Shown one piece after another: positions 46,150 to 55,903 of a DNA stretch of 64,000 nucleotides. The DNA comes from Nocardiopsis sp. FIRDI 009 (GTDB taxonomy: Bacteria; Actinomycetota; Actinomycetes; Streptosporangiales; Streptosporangiaceae): assembly GCF_003386285.1 (NCBI RefSeq), contig NZ_QPNC01000001.1, positions 1 to 64,000 of the forward strand, written 5' to 3'. The notes beneath the pieces are model-generated. The model was not told the DNA's origin. It ran no database searches and saw only the letters and a program-made list of their open reading frames with translations. The position numbers and the translations under genes are program-made. Position 1 is the first letter of the stretch. Each line of letters starts with the position of its first letter.

Positions 46150-46809
46150 GTGCCCCCCACCCCTCGCACGCCGGGCAGAGTCCTGGCGTCCCTCACCGCC
46201 GCCGTCCTGCTCGTCGTCCTCGGCTGGGCGGCCCCCGCCACCGCCGACCACGTCCTGCCGCCGGGCATCCCCAGCACCTCGACCGCCCAGAGCCAGCTCC
46301 ACTCCCTCACCGTCGCCCCCAAGGGGCCCCAGAGCGGCTACGACCGCAGCCTCTTCCCGCACTGGGTCGACGTCCAGGGCACCTGCTCGGCCCGTCAGGT
46401 CGTCCTTCTGCGCGACGGCCACGACGTCGTCACCGACTCCCGCTGTCAGCCCACCTCCGGCCGCTGGTGGAGCTCCTTCGACGCCACGTGGGTGTACGAC
46501 GACCCGTCCCGGATCAGTGTCGACCACATGGTCCCGCTCAGCGAGGCGTGGAAGACCGGCGCCCGCCACTGGAGCACCTCCCGGCGCCGCGACTTCGCCA
46601 ACGACGTGAACGCCCCGCAGCTGTGGCCGGCCACCCCGTCCAGCAACAGCAGCAAGGGCGACGACGACCCGTCCGAGTGGATGCCGCCGAACACGGCCGT
46701 CCACTGCGACTACGTCAAGGCGTGGGTGAACGTGAAGTACCGCTACGACCTCACCGTCACCCGCGCCGAACGCTCCGCCATCCAGTCCACCATCGACACC
46801 CGCTGTTAG
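46150..46809 (+). CDS. Secreted HNH endonuclease
   Basis: The 219-residue protein has a Sec signal peptide (about 8-33; VLASLTAAVLLVVLGWAAPATA) and a GmrSD/DUF1524-like HNH nuclease domain. DH at 125-126 (ISVDHMVPLSEAWKTGA) and LWPATPSSNSSKGDDDPSEWMPP supply the HNH His and Asn residues. Such small exported nucleases are common in actinomycetes and probably degrade extracellular DNA. The four remaining cysteines may form disulfides. The GTG at 46150 follows GGAGAGA by a few bases. It is upstream of the VirB4-like gene on the same strand but 279 bases away. Confidence 0.86.
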   Translation: MPPTPRTPGRVLASLTAAVLLVVLGWAAPATADHVLPPGIPSTSTAQSQLHSLTVAPKGPQSGYDRSLFPHWVDVQGTCSARQVVLLRDGHDVVTDSRCQPTSGRWWSSFDATWVYDDPSRISVDHMVPLSEAWKTGARHWSTSRRRDFANDVNAPQLWPATPSSNSSKGDDDPSEWMPPNTAVHCDYVKAWVNVKYRYDLTVTRAERSAIQSTIDTRC

Positions 46810-47088
46810 GGCTTCCCGCCGCGGAGGACCCGAGGGGTCCCGGACCGTGGGGTGCGGGCCCGCGTCCGAGCCGACGGGCTCCGGTGCGGGCCCTCACCCG
46901 TGTCCACGGGTTCCGGACGGCAGACCCGGACCCGAAGAGTCCGGCGGCGGGATTCGGCCACGCCGGAATACCGTCCACTTCTCTGCCCACAGACGATGCT
47001 CCACTATGGGGGGTGGCACAGGCGGGAGGCTCGGGGACGGCCCCGGATCGGGCACGCCCCGCCGCGACTCGACCAGAAGGGCGACCAG

Positions 47089-49566
47089 ATGACCGGCACC
47101 AGGGGAACCCGGGGCGCGACCCGCCTCGCGGTCCGCTACTTCGACGACCGCGTGCTGTTCAGCGACACCGAGGCCTGGGCCTATTTCCGCCTCCCGACGG
47201 TGTCCTACGAGTTCACCACCCCTGAGGAACGCCAGGCCCTCGCCACCAACATCACCATCGCGCTCGCCGCCATCCGGATGAACGACGCCGAGGTCCACCT
47301 CCGCGTCGCCCACCGCACCTACCCGGCCGCGGCCTGGGCCACCCGCCTGGACGCCACCGCCGACTCCGGTCCCGGCTGGTACGACTACCTCGACGAGATG
47401 TACCGCCACGTCTGGGCCAAGGACTTCTGGACCAAGGAGGTCTATCTGGGCGTCCGCCTCGGTCCGCGCAACGCCGGGGGCGGCCTCGGCCTGCTCTCCC
47501 AGCTCCTCGGCGCCTACCAGCGCACCGAACAGGTCCTCGGCATCACCGACGACGCCGTCGACGACCGCGAGATCGCCCGCTGGACCGAGCAGTCCGAGCG
47601 CCTCGGCCGTGCCCTGGCCGCCAGCTCACTGCACGCCCGGCACGCCACCTCCGACGAGATCGCCTGGCTCATCCGCCACGCGGTCAGCGGCACCGCCGAG
47701 GAGGTCCGCCCCTCGGCCGCCGGACGCCGCACCTGGGGGCGCGGCGAGATCGAGGCCCTCGTCGACGGCGTCGTGCACAACGGCCGCTCCTCCCTGCGCC
47801 TCGAACAGCCCGCCGGGTCCACCCACGTCGCCTTCCTCTCCTTCGCCCGTTTCCCGGACCTCATGCCCTTCCCGGACGGCGAACCCTGGATGCACCACGC
47901 CGACGCCCTGCCCTTCCCCGTCGAGATGTCCCTGCGGATGAAGCTCATCCCGCCCGCCAAGGCCAGCAAGGACGTCGGACGCAAGCTCGCGCACGCCCGC
48001 GACATGGACGCCCACATCCGGGAGGCCGGGGTCGAGGCGCCCCTCGCCCTGGCCGAGCAGATCGACGCCGCCCGCATGCTGGAGCACGGCATCACCAAGG
48101 AACGCCTGCCGTTCGTCTACGGCTGGCACCGGCTCATGGTCTCCGCGCCGACCGAGCGCCTCCTCGGCCAGCACGTCGAGGCGGTCATCGAGCACTACCG
48201 CGACATCGGCATCGACGTCATCAACTCCACCGGAGACCAGTTCTCCCTGTTCAACGAGGCGCTTCCCGGCGACCGCATCCGCCTGGGCGCCTACGTCCAG
48301 CGCCAGCCCCTGCGCACCATCGCGGGCGGCATGCCCACCGCCACCGTCGACGTCGGCGACCGGGTCGACCACTCCGGCGGCGGCTGGGTGGGCCCCTACA
48401 TCGGCGAGACCATCGGTCGCGCCCGTTCCATCGTCCACTTCGACCCCATGGTCGCCGCGGCCCGCAACCGCCCCACCGCCATCGCCATCACCGGAGAGCC
48501 GGGCGGAGGCAAGACCACCCTCGCCCTCCTGCTCATCTACCAGCTCGCCCTGCGCGGGGTGACCGTCGCCGCCATCGACCCCAAGGGCGACGCCGAGTCC
48601 CTCGTCGAACTCCTCCAGCGGCGGGGGCGCAAGGCCCGCGTCATGTCCCTGGGGTCCGCCCAGCCGGGCCTGCTCGACCCCTTCGCGTTCGGCGACGACC
48701 TGCCCTCCCGCAAGACCATGGCCACCGAGACCCTCCGCCTCCTCCTCCCGCGCATGAGCGAGGAGCGCGAGTCGGCGATGATCCAGGCCGTGGCGGCGGT
48801 CGCCAACCAGCCGCGCCCGTCCCTGGCCAAGGTCGTCGACCACCTGGTCTCCTCACCGGACGCCGCCTCCCGCAACCTGGGCGCGGTCCTGCAGTCCATG
48901 TCGGAGATGCGCCTGGCCAGCCTGTGCTTCGATCCCCAGGGTGACGCCAGGATCGACACGGAGGGCTGGACGACCGTCTTCACCCTGGGCGGCCTCACCC
49001 TCCCCGACTCCGGAGTGGGCCGGGACGACTACTCCTACGAACAGCGCCTGTCCGTCGCGCTGCTCTACCTGGTCTCCCAGTTCGCCCGCCGCCTGATGAA
49101 CGGCCTCGACCGCCACCTGCCCAAGGCGATCTTCCTCGACGAGGCGTGGGCGGTCACCTCCACCCCGGAGGGCGCCAAGCTCGTCCCCGAGGTCTCCCGC
49201 ATGGGCCGCTCCCGCAACACCGCCCTCATCCTCGTCTCCCAGAACGCCGGTGACCTGCTCAACGAACAGGTCACCAACTGCCTGTCCTCGGTGTTCGCGT
49301 TCCGTTCCAGCGAACGGTACGAGGTGGAGAGCGTCATGTCCCTGCTGGGCGTCGAGCCCACCGAGGAGCACCTGGCGGTGCTGCGCAACCTCGGCAACGG
49401 CGAGTGCCTGTTCCGCGACCTCGACGGTCGGGCGGGCCGGATCGGCGTCGACCTGGTCTCCGACAACCTCCTGCGCTGGCTCGACACCAACCCCACCCGG
49501 CAGCGGCCCACCGAGGACGACGACCTCGTGGCTGCCTCCGGCCAGGAGGCGGCGGACAGGCGCTGA
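47089..49566 (+). CDS. VirB4-like (TcpF-like) T4SS ATPase
   Basis: The 825-residue ATPase has an N-terminal VirB4 domain of about 440 residues and a C-terminal P-loop motor. Walker A is GEPGGGKTT at 468-476 and Walker B AIFLDEAW at 680-687, with ALILVSQNAGDLLNEQVTNCLSSVFAFR after it, typical of VirB4/TraC ATPases. It should energise assembly or substrate movement in the tcp-like machine encoded around it. There are no membrane helices. The ATG at 47089 follows AGAAGGG. It is separated from the TcpC/D/E genes by ectD and the HNH gene, which is unusual for such operons. Confidence 0.88.
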   Translation: MTGTRGTRGATRLAVRYFDDRVLFSDTEAWAYFRLPTVSYEFTTPEERQALATNITIALAAIRMNDAEVHLRVAHRTYPAAAWATRLDATADSGPGWYDYLDEMYRHVWAKDFWTKEVYLGVRLGPRNAGGGLGLLSQLLGAYQRTEQVLGITDDAVDDREIARWTEQSERLGRALAASSLHARHATSDEIAWLIRHAVSGTAEEVRPSAAGRRTWGRGEIEALVDGVVHNGRSSLRLEQPAGSTHVAFLSFARFPDLMPFPDGEPWMHHADALPFPVEMSLRMKLIPPAKASKDVGRKLAHARDMDAHIREAGVEAPLALAEQIDAARMLEHGITKERLPFVYGWHRLMVSAPTERLLGQHVEAVIEHYRDIGIDVINSTGDQFSLFNEALPGDRIRLGAYVQRQPLRTIAGGMPTATVDVGDRVDHSGGGWVGPYIGETIGRARSIVHFDPMVAAARNRPTAIAITGEPGGGKTTLALLLIYQLALRGVTVAAIDPKGDAESLVELLQRRGRKARVMSLGSAQPGLLDPFAFGDDLPSRKTMATETLRLLLPRMSEERESAMIQAVAAVANQPRPSLAKVVDHLVSSPDAASRNLGAVLQSMSEMRLASLCFDPQGDARIDTEGWTTVFTLGGLTLPDSGVGRDDYSYEQRLSVALLYLVSQFARRLMNGLDRHLPKAIFLDEAWAVTSTPEGAKLVPEVSRMGRSRNTALILVSQNAGDLLNEQVTNCLSSVFAFRSSERYEVESVMSLLGVEPTEEHLAVLRNLGNGECLFRDLDGRAGRIGVDLVSDNLLRWLDTNPTRQRPTEDDDLVAASGQEAADRR

Positions 49567-49759
49567 CGGGCGTCAGCGCACGTCCACGGTCGGGCGCGGT
49601 CAGACCCTGTCTTAACGGACAAGTCACCGCAAAGGGGAATGGCGGCGCCAGGTTCGGGGCCCGCTCAGGGTGGGGATGACCTACTCTGTCGGGTTTCCCC
49701 GTCCCGGCGCACCGACTCCGCACCCCCGACCGAGACCCACCACTCACGAGGGACCGCCC

Positions 49760-50860
49760 ATGAGTGAGGACGTGCCGCGCCCCGTTGTCGACCCCACCCT
49801 CCCCGACGCCCTGCGTGAGCGGATCGCGCGGGAGAGCCGGACCCCGCAGCCGCCCCCGCGCCGCGCCAACGGGGAGGTCGTCACCCGCCCCGTCCGCGTG
49901 CGCGAGGGTACCGTCCAGGTGCTCGCCGCCGGGTTCACGGCCGCCCTCGCCTCGGCCGCCGCGGGCTGGCCCCTGGGCCTGGCCATCACCGTCGTGATCC
50001 TCCTGGCCCAGGTCCTCGTGCTCATCTGCGTCGAGGACACCCACCCCGTGACGCGGGTGCTGGGCGCGACGGCCGGCGCGGGAACCGTCGTCGCGACCCC
50101 CGCCATGGTCATGGCGGCACCGGACGGGGCCGCCGCCGCGGGCTGGCTCGTGTTCGGCGTCTTCGTCGCCCTCGTCGGAGCCGACGCCGCCACCGCACGG
50201 GTCAGCCGGACCCCCGACGACCACGAGGGCCTGGTCATCCTCCCCGACGACGTCAGCGACCACGACCACGCCCACCTGACGGCCGTCCAGCGCACCATCG
50301 ACCGGGTCGCCGCCGCCCGGGACGAACTCGGCGGAGACTCCCTGGACACCGACCGCGCGCTCACGGTCCTGCGCGACCAGGAGTGGCGGATCGCCGCCCT
50401 CCTCGTCCGCCAGCGCGAACTGCGCCGTGCCCACCTGCGCCGCTGGCAGCGCGCGGCCTCGCCCCGCGTCCGGGAGGCCCTCAAACCCCAGCGCGAGCAC
50501 CTGAACGCCGTGGACGCCGCGGTCCGCGCCCGGGTCGACGAGATCACCGAGTACGGTCGGCTGGTCGAGCGGGCCGTCGCCGCGCACCGCGAGTGGGAGC
50601 AGTGCCAGGAGGCGCTCGACTCCACAGCCGAGTACACCGAGCACCTCGCCTCGGCGGCCTTCCTGGCCACCCCTCCCGCCGACCTCGACGGACTGACCGC
50701 CACCGCCGAGGCCGCCCGGCGCGTCCGTGACGAACGCGTCCGGCTCCTGGCCGACCACGTCCTCACGACCGGCGGCGCCCCGGTCTGGCCGGGATCGGAC
50801 GACGGCGCTTCGGGGGCCGCGGCACGAGTGCCCGCCGAATCTGACAGATTGGGGGCATGA
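49760..50860 (+). CDS. Uncharacterised membrane protein with coiled-coil tail
   Basis: The 366-residue protein has about 45 cytoplasmic residues and four closely spaced membrane helices (about 50-155). A long helical cytoplasmic domain (about 170-340), rich in Arg/Glu/Ala heptads, is probably a coiled coil. I do not recognise the family. The ATG follows GAGGGA, and the stop overlaps the next start by 4 bases (ATGA). Position right after the VirB4-like ATPase suggests it serves the same apparatus, but this is only context. Confidence 0.7.
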   Translation: MSEDVPRPVVDPTLPDALRERIARESRTPQPPPRRANGEVVTRPVRVREGTVQVLAAGFTAALASAAAGWPLGLAITVVILLAQVLVLICVEDTHPVTRVLGATAGAGTVVATPAMVMAAPDGAAAAGWLVFGVFVALVGADAATARVSRTPDDHEGLVILPDDVSDHDHAHLTAVQRTIDRVAAARDELGGDSLDTDRALTVLRDQEWRIAALLVRQRELRRAHLRRWQRAASPRVREALKPQREHLNAVDAAVRARVDEITEYGRLVERAVAAHREWEQCQEALDSTAEYTEHLASAAFLATPPADLDGLTATAEAARRVRDERVRLLADHVLTTGGAPVWPGSDDGASGAAARVPAESDRLGA

Positions 50861-52161
50861 CCGAAGCCCGGGAGCCCCTCGACACCGCCCGCAACGCCGC
50901 GATCGCCAACGTGGTGTACGGGAAGGGCGGATTCGTCGACATCTACCGAACGGCGGGTGAGGACCTCGTCGACTTCCTCAGGTCGGACGCCGAACGCAGG
51001 GGCGTGCGGCCACCGGAGGAGACGGAGGTGTCGGCGGCCCTCACCGAGCTCGCGGCGGCCATCGACGACGCGATGGCCGAGCACGCCCAGAAACAGCGCC
51101 GCTGGCCCGCGCGCACCGACGGCGAACGGCTCACCCGGGCCTTCCGCGCCCTCGACGAATCCGGCATCCTGGCCCGCGAGGACTTCACCTGTTGCGGCAA
51201 CTGCGCCCGCGACGCCCTGCGCGCCGAGGCCGCCGCGCACGACACGGAGGCGGGCTCCGCGATCCGCGGCTACGTCTACTACCACGCCCAGGAGGCCGTG
51301 CGGGCGGTCGAGGAGGGCGGACTGCGCCTCGGTTTCACCGCCGTCCACGAGATCCGCCGCGCCGCCGTCGGCGAGGAGATCGCCGAGACCCTCCGCGCGC
51401 ACGGCCTCACCGTCACCTGGAACGGCGACCCCGACGCCCTGCTCACGGTCGAGCTGGACGGTCGCTGGCGCCGCTGGGGGCGCCGCGCCGCCCACCCGGG
51501 ATCCGCCATCCGGGGGGAACCGTCGGTCGAGGTCGCCTACACCAACCCCAGCCCCTACGCGACGCCCGCGTGGGTCAGCCACTACGAGGGGCGGGTGACC
51601 GTCCGCGAACTCGCCCGCATGGTGCTGCCCTGGCTACCCCGGGACTTCACGGCGACGGTGACCAGCGACCGGGGCGAGACGGTCGTGATCGAGCGCGCCT
51701 TCGACGTGCTCCGCGTGCGCGAGACCGGGCGCCTCCTGTCCCGGGCCCGGGTGGAGGAGCCGCTCAGCCGCTGGGCGGTCGGCGGTGTCTGGCCGGAGGA
51801 GGACGCCGTGTCGACCGGGGACGGCATGGTCGACGTCAGCTACCAGGACACCTCCCATGACGGTATCGGCTCGGCCTCCGTCGCCGAACCCATGGAGACG
51901 GCCGCCGCCCGTGACCTCGTCCACCAGCTCACCCCCGCCCCGGACAGCTTCGCGGTCTTCGTCGCCCGCGACGGCTCGTGCGTGCAGATGATGTGGCACG
52001 CCGGTCCACGCCTGTGGCTGGAGACGCCCGACCCCGGGGCCTCCCTGTCCCGGGGTCGGTACGTTAGTGTCTCCGAGGCGGACGAGATGGTGCGGATCCT
52101 CGCCGATGAGGGGCGGATCGCCCTCGACGAACTCGGCGAGCTGGCGGTCGTCAACTGGTAG
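50857..52161 (+). CDS. DUF6891 domain cytoplasmic protein
   Basis: The 434-residue soluble protein has a DUF6891-like core (about 75-235). It contains TDGERLTRAFRALDESGILAREDFTCCGNCARDAL, a double-cysteine metal-like motif, then RGYVYYHAQEAVRAVEEGGLRLGF. A C-terminal half of about 180 residues resembles the small Trp- and Glu-rich domains found beside immunity and SMI1-like proteins, though I cannot name it. No catalytic residues are evident. It is translationally coupled to the membrane protein before it. It could be an immunity or regulatory protein; unproven. Confidence 0.62.
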   Translation: MTEAREPLDTARNAAIANVVYGKGGFVDIYRTAGEDLVDFLRSDAERRGVRPPEETEVSAALTELAAAIDDAMAEHAQKQRRWPARTDGERLTRAFRALDESGILAREDFTCCGNCARDALRAEAAAHDTEAGSAIRGYVYYHAQEAVRAVEEGGLRLGFTAVHEIRRAAVGEEIAETLRAHGLTVTWNGDPDALLTVELDGRWRRWGRRAAHPGSAIRGEPSVEVAYTNPSPYATPAWVSHYEGRVTVRELARMVLPWLPRDFTATVTSDRGETVVIERAFDVLRVRETGRLLSRARVEEPLSRWAVGGVWPEEDAVSTGDGMVDVSYQDTSHDGIGSASVAEPMETAAARDLVHQLTPAPDSFAVFVARDGSCVQMMWHAGPRLWLETPDPGASLSRGRYVSVSEADEMVRILADEGRIALDELGELAVVNW

Positions 52162-52181
52162 TCCCCCGGCGGGCGCAGGTC

Positions 52182-53786
52182 TCAGGCCGGGTCGGGACCG
52201 AACCCGAAGAACGCGCGCGCCTTGGGCGGGATCAGCAGCAGCCCGCCGATCACGAGGTTGAACACGAGGATCAGCGTGTACCAGACGAGCAGGTCGGGGG
52301 TGTAGATCAGCACCGAGAACATGGTGAGGACCAGCAGCACCGACACCACGACCTGCACGATGACCACGGCGCCGTACAGCAGGCGCGACCGCGTCATCAG
52401 ACCCACGCCCGCGAACGCCGAGAACAGTCCCCACGCACCGACCAGCAGCACCGTGCCCCACGTGTACTCCTGCGACCCGCCGACCGCCTCGGCGGCGAAC
52501 AGGGCCGTGAGCACCATGAGGTAGAGCGCGTTCAGCCCCAGCATGACCGCCGCGGTGATCACCGACGCGGGTTTGGGTGGGGCGGGAGGAGCGAACCGCG
52601 CCGTGGCGCCCGCTCCGGCGCCCCCCGACCCGGGCGTGCCGGAGCGGGGGACGTCGGGGCCCCGGTGCGACCACTGGGGGCCGCTGGGCGGGTGGAGGGG
52701 GAAGTGACCGGTCGAGGGGCCGGACGTGGGCGGACCGGGGGGCCGGTGGCCCGGCGCCGGCGGGTTGCCCGGGAGGGGGGAGCCGGGTGGGCGGTGCGGC
52801 CCCGAGGGGGCCCGTACGGGCTGCCCGCCCGCCGGTCCGTGCCCGGGCGCCGAAGGTCCGTTCACGGGGGTCTGCGGGCCGCTGGCGGGGGTGTGCGGCC
52901 CGGGAGCGGGCGCGCCCTCGGGTTCGGCGGTCCGCGCCTTCCAGGCCGCCTTCTCGCGGTCCAGCAGGGCGAGCGCCTCGGCCGGGGTGGGCCGCGCCGA
53001 CGCGTCGCGGTTCAGCAGCGCGGCGACCAACGCGTGCAGCGGCGTGCTGGCCGAACGGTCACCGGGGTCGGGCGTGGGCAGCCGAGGCGGCAGGGGAGCG
53101 GTCAGGACCGCGCTGATGATGCCGGTGATGGTGTCCCGCTTGAACGGTGTGCGCCCCTCCAGCAGCGAGTACAGGGTGACGCCCAGACTCCACAGGTCGG
53201 ACGCGGGCAACGCGCGCTCCCCCTCGAACCGTTCGGGGGCCATGTACTCCGGGGATCCGATGTACACGCCGGTCTGGGTGAGCGCCGTGCTGCCGTCGAC
53301 GTTCGCGATGCCGAAGTCCGTCAGCACGGTCCGGCCGTCGGCGGTGAGCATGATGTTCGCGGGCTTGATGTCCCGGTGCGTGACCCCGACCGCGTGGGCC
53401 GCGCGCAGTCCGTCCAGGACCGACCGGGCGATCTCCTCGACCCTGGTCACCGTCATGGGGCCGTGCGCGTCCAGGTGCTGCTGGAGCGAGGACCCGGACA
53501 GCAGCTCCATGACGATCCAGGGGCTCTCGCCGTCGTCGAGCACGTCGTGGACGGCGACCACCGCCGTGCTGTTGATCCGGGCGGTCGCCTGGGCCTCGCG
53601 CATGCTGCGCGCGTGCGCCTCCGCGCGGGCGTCCGGGTCCATCCCCTCGGGGAGCAGAACCTCCTTGACGGCCACGTCGCGCTGGAGGGCGGGGTCCCAG
53701 GCGCGCCACACCGTTCCCATTCCGCCCGCGCCGAGCCGCTCCCGTAGTTCGTAGCGACCCACGGAGGAACGACCGTCAGGCGACAT
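52182..53786 (-). CDS. Ser/Thr protein kinase with multi-helix membrane tail
   Basis: The 534-residue kinase has glycine loop GAGGMGTV (19-26), K41, catalytic D139 in HRDIKPAN, and DFG. A Pro/Gly-rich linker (about 285-395) precedes four membrane helices that form the C-terminus (SVITAAVMLGLNALYLMVLT to LVFNLVIGGLLLIPP). It has no extracytoplasmic sensor domain, unlike the other two kinases here, so it may sense the membrane or a partner protein. It converges on the DUF6891 gene with only 20 bases between. The ATG at 53786 has GAAGGG at a long distance. Confidence 0.9.
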   Translation of the reverse strand: MSPDGRSSVGRYELRERLGAGGMGTVWRAWDPALQRDVAVKEVLLPEGMDPDARAEAHARSMREAQATARINSTAVVAVHDVLDDGESPWIVMELLSGSSLQQHLDAHGPMTVTRVEEIARSVLDGLRAAHAVGVTHRDIKPANIMLTADGRTVLTDFGIANVDGSTALTQTGVYIGSPEYMAPERFEGERALPASDLWSLGVTLYSLLEGRTPFKRDTITGIISAVLTAPLPPRLPTPDPGDRSASTPLHALVAALLNRDASARPTPAEALALLDREKAAWKARTAEPEGAPAPGPHTPASGPQTPVNGPSAPGHGPAGGQPVRAPSGPHRPPGSPLPGNPPAPGHRPPGPPTSGPSTGHFPLHPPSGPQWSHRGPDVPRSGTPGSGGAGAGATARFAPPAPPKPASVITAAVMLGLNALYLMVLTALFAAEAVGGSQEYTWGTVLLVGAWGLFSAFAGVGLMTRSRLLYGAVVIVQVVVSVLLVLTMFSVLIYTPDLLVWYTLILVFNLVIGGLLLIPPKARAFFGFGPDPA

Positions 53787-54025
53787 GGGGGCGCATCCCT
53801 TCTGGGGGTGGGGGACGATGCGCAGGCCAATCTATCCGAGAAGGGCCCTACCGTCCTGGATCGTGCCGTGTGTTACCGACATCGGAGCCCATCTCACTGT
53901 AAGTCGGACCGTCACGGCCGTCGTCGGGGGCACGGGAGCTGACCGATTGCGGTCACCGCCGCGACCGGGCGTTTCGGGGCGCCTCCCGCGGCCACGCGGT
54001 CCGTGCCCGCCGGTCGGAGGTGCGG

Positions 54026-55036
54026 TCACGGGCGTGGACCTCCGGTGATCTGCTCGGTGAGCGCGAGGGCGTCGCCGTCCTCCGCGGCGCGCAGCCGTCC
54101 GGAGAGCGCGCGGAGCTCGTCGGTGGTGACCTCGGAGGGCTTGTGGACGTCGTCGCCCGCGTGGCCGGACACGCCCGGCAGAGGCGCGGCGACCTCGACG
54201 ACGATGTCCGGTTCCCACTCCAGACGGATACCGTGGAACTCCTCGTGGAACGACTCCCAGGTCAGCAGGAGGAACGCGCCGGGGCCGCCCCCGCCGAGTT
54301 CCTCGCAGTCGACGAGGGCGGGGTCGGCGGCGCCGTCGCAGTCCAGGGGGACGCCGTCCTCCGCGCCCTCGGAGCCGGGGGCCGCGTGGCTGGTGACCAG
54401 GACCTCGCGGCCGTCCGCGTCCTCGTACCGGACCGACACGCCGCCGCCGTGGTGGACGGAGGCGGAGGTCGGTGTCCATCCGTCGGCCGCCAGGAGTGCC
54501 ATCGGGTCCGGGTACCCGGAGAGTTCGGCCAGCAGCGAGTCGAAACCCTCCCGCTCCCGCCCGACGTGGATCCTCCAGTCCACCCCGGCACGGAGCGCCG
54601 CCACGGCGACGACGGCCACGAGCACCCACAGGAACGTGCGCTCGGGAGCGGCGGCGATGACGCCCAGGACCGCCAGCGTGGTGACCAGGACCCCCACGGT
54701 CGTGGTGGGGACGTCGAAGAGGAGCCCGGGGGCGGGTGCGGGGACCGTGACCCACCACCGGAGGTGGCCCAGGACCACGATGCCGGTCAGGAGCGCGGTG
54801 GTCACGACGGGCCGCGGTGCCCGGGCCCGCTGGAGGACGGAGACCAGGAGGGCGAAGCAGGAGACGCCGAGGAGGAGAACGACCCACAGGGCGGTGGACA
54901 GACCCTCCGCCGAGCCGTGGCGGTCCAGATCGAGGACGACGCTGAACCGGAGATAGCCGAGGGTCAGGAGGAGGAACAGGACGTACACCAGGCCGCCGAC
55001 GAACAGCGTGACGGTCGCGGAGCGGCTCGGTCGCAT
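54026..55036 (-). CDS. Uncharacterised membrane protein with extracytoplasmic domain
   Basis: The 336-residue protein has five predicted membrane helices in the first 170 residues. An acidic domain of about 165 residues follows, with two cysteines spaced about ten apart (DCDGAADPALVDCEE) that could form a disulfide. The last part resembles small extracytoplasmic sensor-like domains, but I know no family. The ATG at 55036 follows CGAGG by 9 bases; the frame is open further upstream without membrane-like or conserved sequence. It lies upstream of the kinase on the same strand, 239 bases away, and its relation to the surrounding T4SS genes is unclear. Confidence 0.68.
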   Translation of the reverse strand: MRPSRSATVTLFVGGLVYVLFLLLTLGYLRFSVVLDLDRHGSAEGLSTALWVVLLLGVSCFALLVSVLQRARAPRPVVTTALLTGIVVLGHLRWWVTVPAPAPGLLFDVPTTTVGVLVTTLAVLGVIAAAPERTFLWVLVAVVAVAALRAGVDWRIHVGREREGFDSLLAELSGYPDPMALLAADGWTPTSASVHHGGGVSVRYEDADGREVLVTSHAAPGSEGAEDGVPLDCDGAADPALVDCEELGGGGPGAFLLLTWESFHEEFHGIRLEWEPDIVVEVAAPLPGVSGHAGDDVHKPSEVTTDELRALSGRLRAAEDGDALALTEQITGGPRP

Positions 55037-55903
55037 GGGCGCGGGCCTCGGGCCCGCACCGGGCTTTGAAGGATTGGGGGGGAGGGGAGGGTGACATGGT
55101 GGGGCCTTCGGTGTGCTGTCGCGGGTCACGGGTCGGGAGTGCCGGTGGTCGACCGTCGGCCGGGGGAGGGCGGTCCGTTCGCCCTCCCGTCCCGGGACGG
55201 CGCCGAACACCGGGAGAGCCTCCCGGTGAAGGAGGTCCCGCCCGATCCAGACCGGTGAGGCTGGAGCACCCCGAGGCGATCGGGGCGTGGAGCGGACCGA
55301 CCACGAGGAGGACGGCACGTGTGCCGCCGGGGCTGGGGGTTGTGGGTCGCCACGGGCTGGGACGGGGGTGGTGCGGTGGAGCCGCCTGGGGTGGAGGGGG
55401 CACGCGAGGGTCTCCGGAGATGGGGGCGAGGGTTCGTACCCGGTGGGATGGGCGACACCGGTCGATGGTTTTCGGCCGGGCGGCAATAGGGGCTGCGGGT
55501 GCTTCGGAAGCCGGATCGAAGAGCGAACGCAAGTCCGATTGATGGGCGTATGTCCATTTTTGATGGTGAAAGTGGATGTGACGCCGCTCATACTCATGGC
55601 TGGGGTACTAAATTGTGGCCTGGTGATTTATGGGTGTTCCGGAAGTCCCTTGATGTCTGTTACCTGCGGAAACGCGGGTGTTGCGTTGCTTCACACCGGC
55701 CTCGTGGGGTGGAGTGTCGGTAGGAACCGGAAATCCCGACGCGTTGCACTCATCTTCCGACCCACCGATGAAGCACCATAGAGGATGGGGTAAGGACATG
55801 CGGGGGCTGTGCCCGTGCGCGGTCTGGCGACGGCCTGCGCGCGGGCGGAGTCACCGTGCCTGCCATCGACCCTCGGCCCGAACCACGACGCAGGAGCCAG
55901 CAG
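55037..55903. other. 867-base interval without a confident gene
   Basis: The first 450 bases are GC-rich and without coding character. Bases 55530-55790 are much less GC-rich. On the plus strand 55563-55781 reads as 72 codons beginning MVKVDVTPLILMAGVLNCGLVIYGCS, a possible single-helix membrane peptide. However, its third codon positions are not GC-biased like neighbouring genes, and it has no ribosome site. Promoters for the divergent genes at 55036 (minus) and 55904 (plus) should lie in this interval. Confidence 0.4.

Noticed and set aside
55608..55799. 63-codon minus-strand frame in the low-GC gap
   Set aside because: No ribosome site and no conserved features; the composition reflects AT-richer DNA rather than coding.
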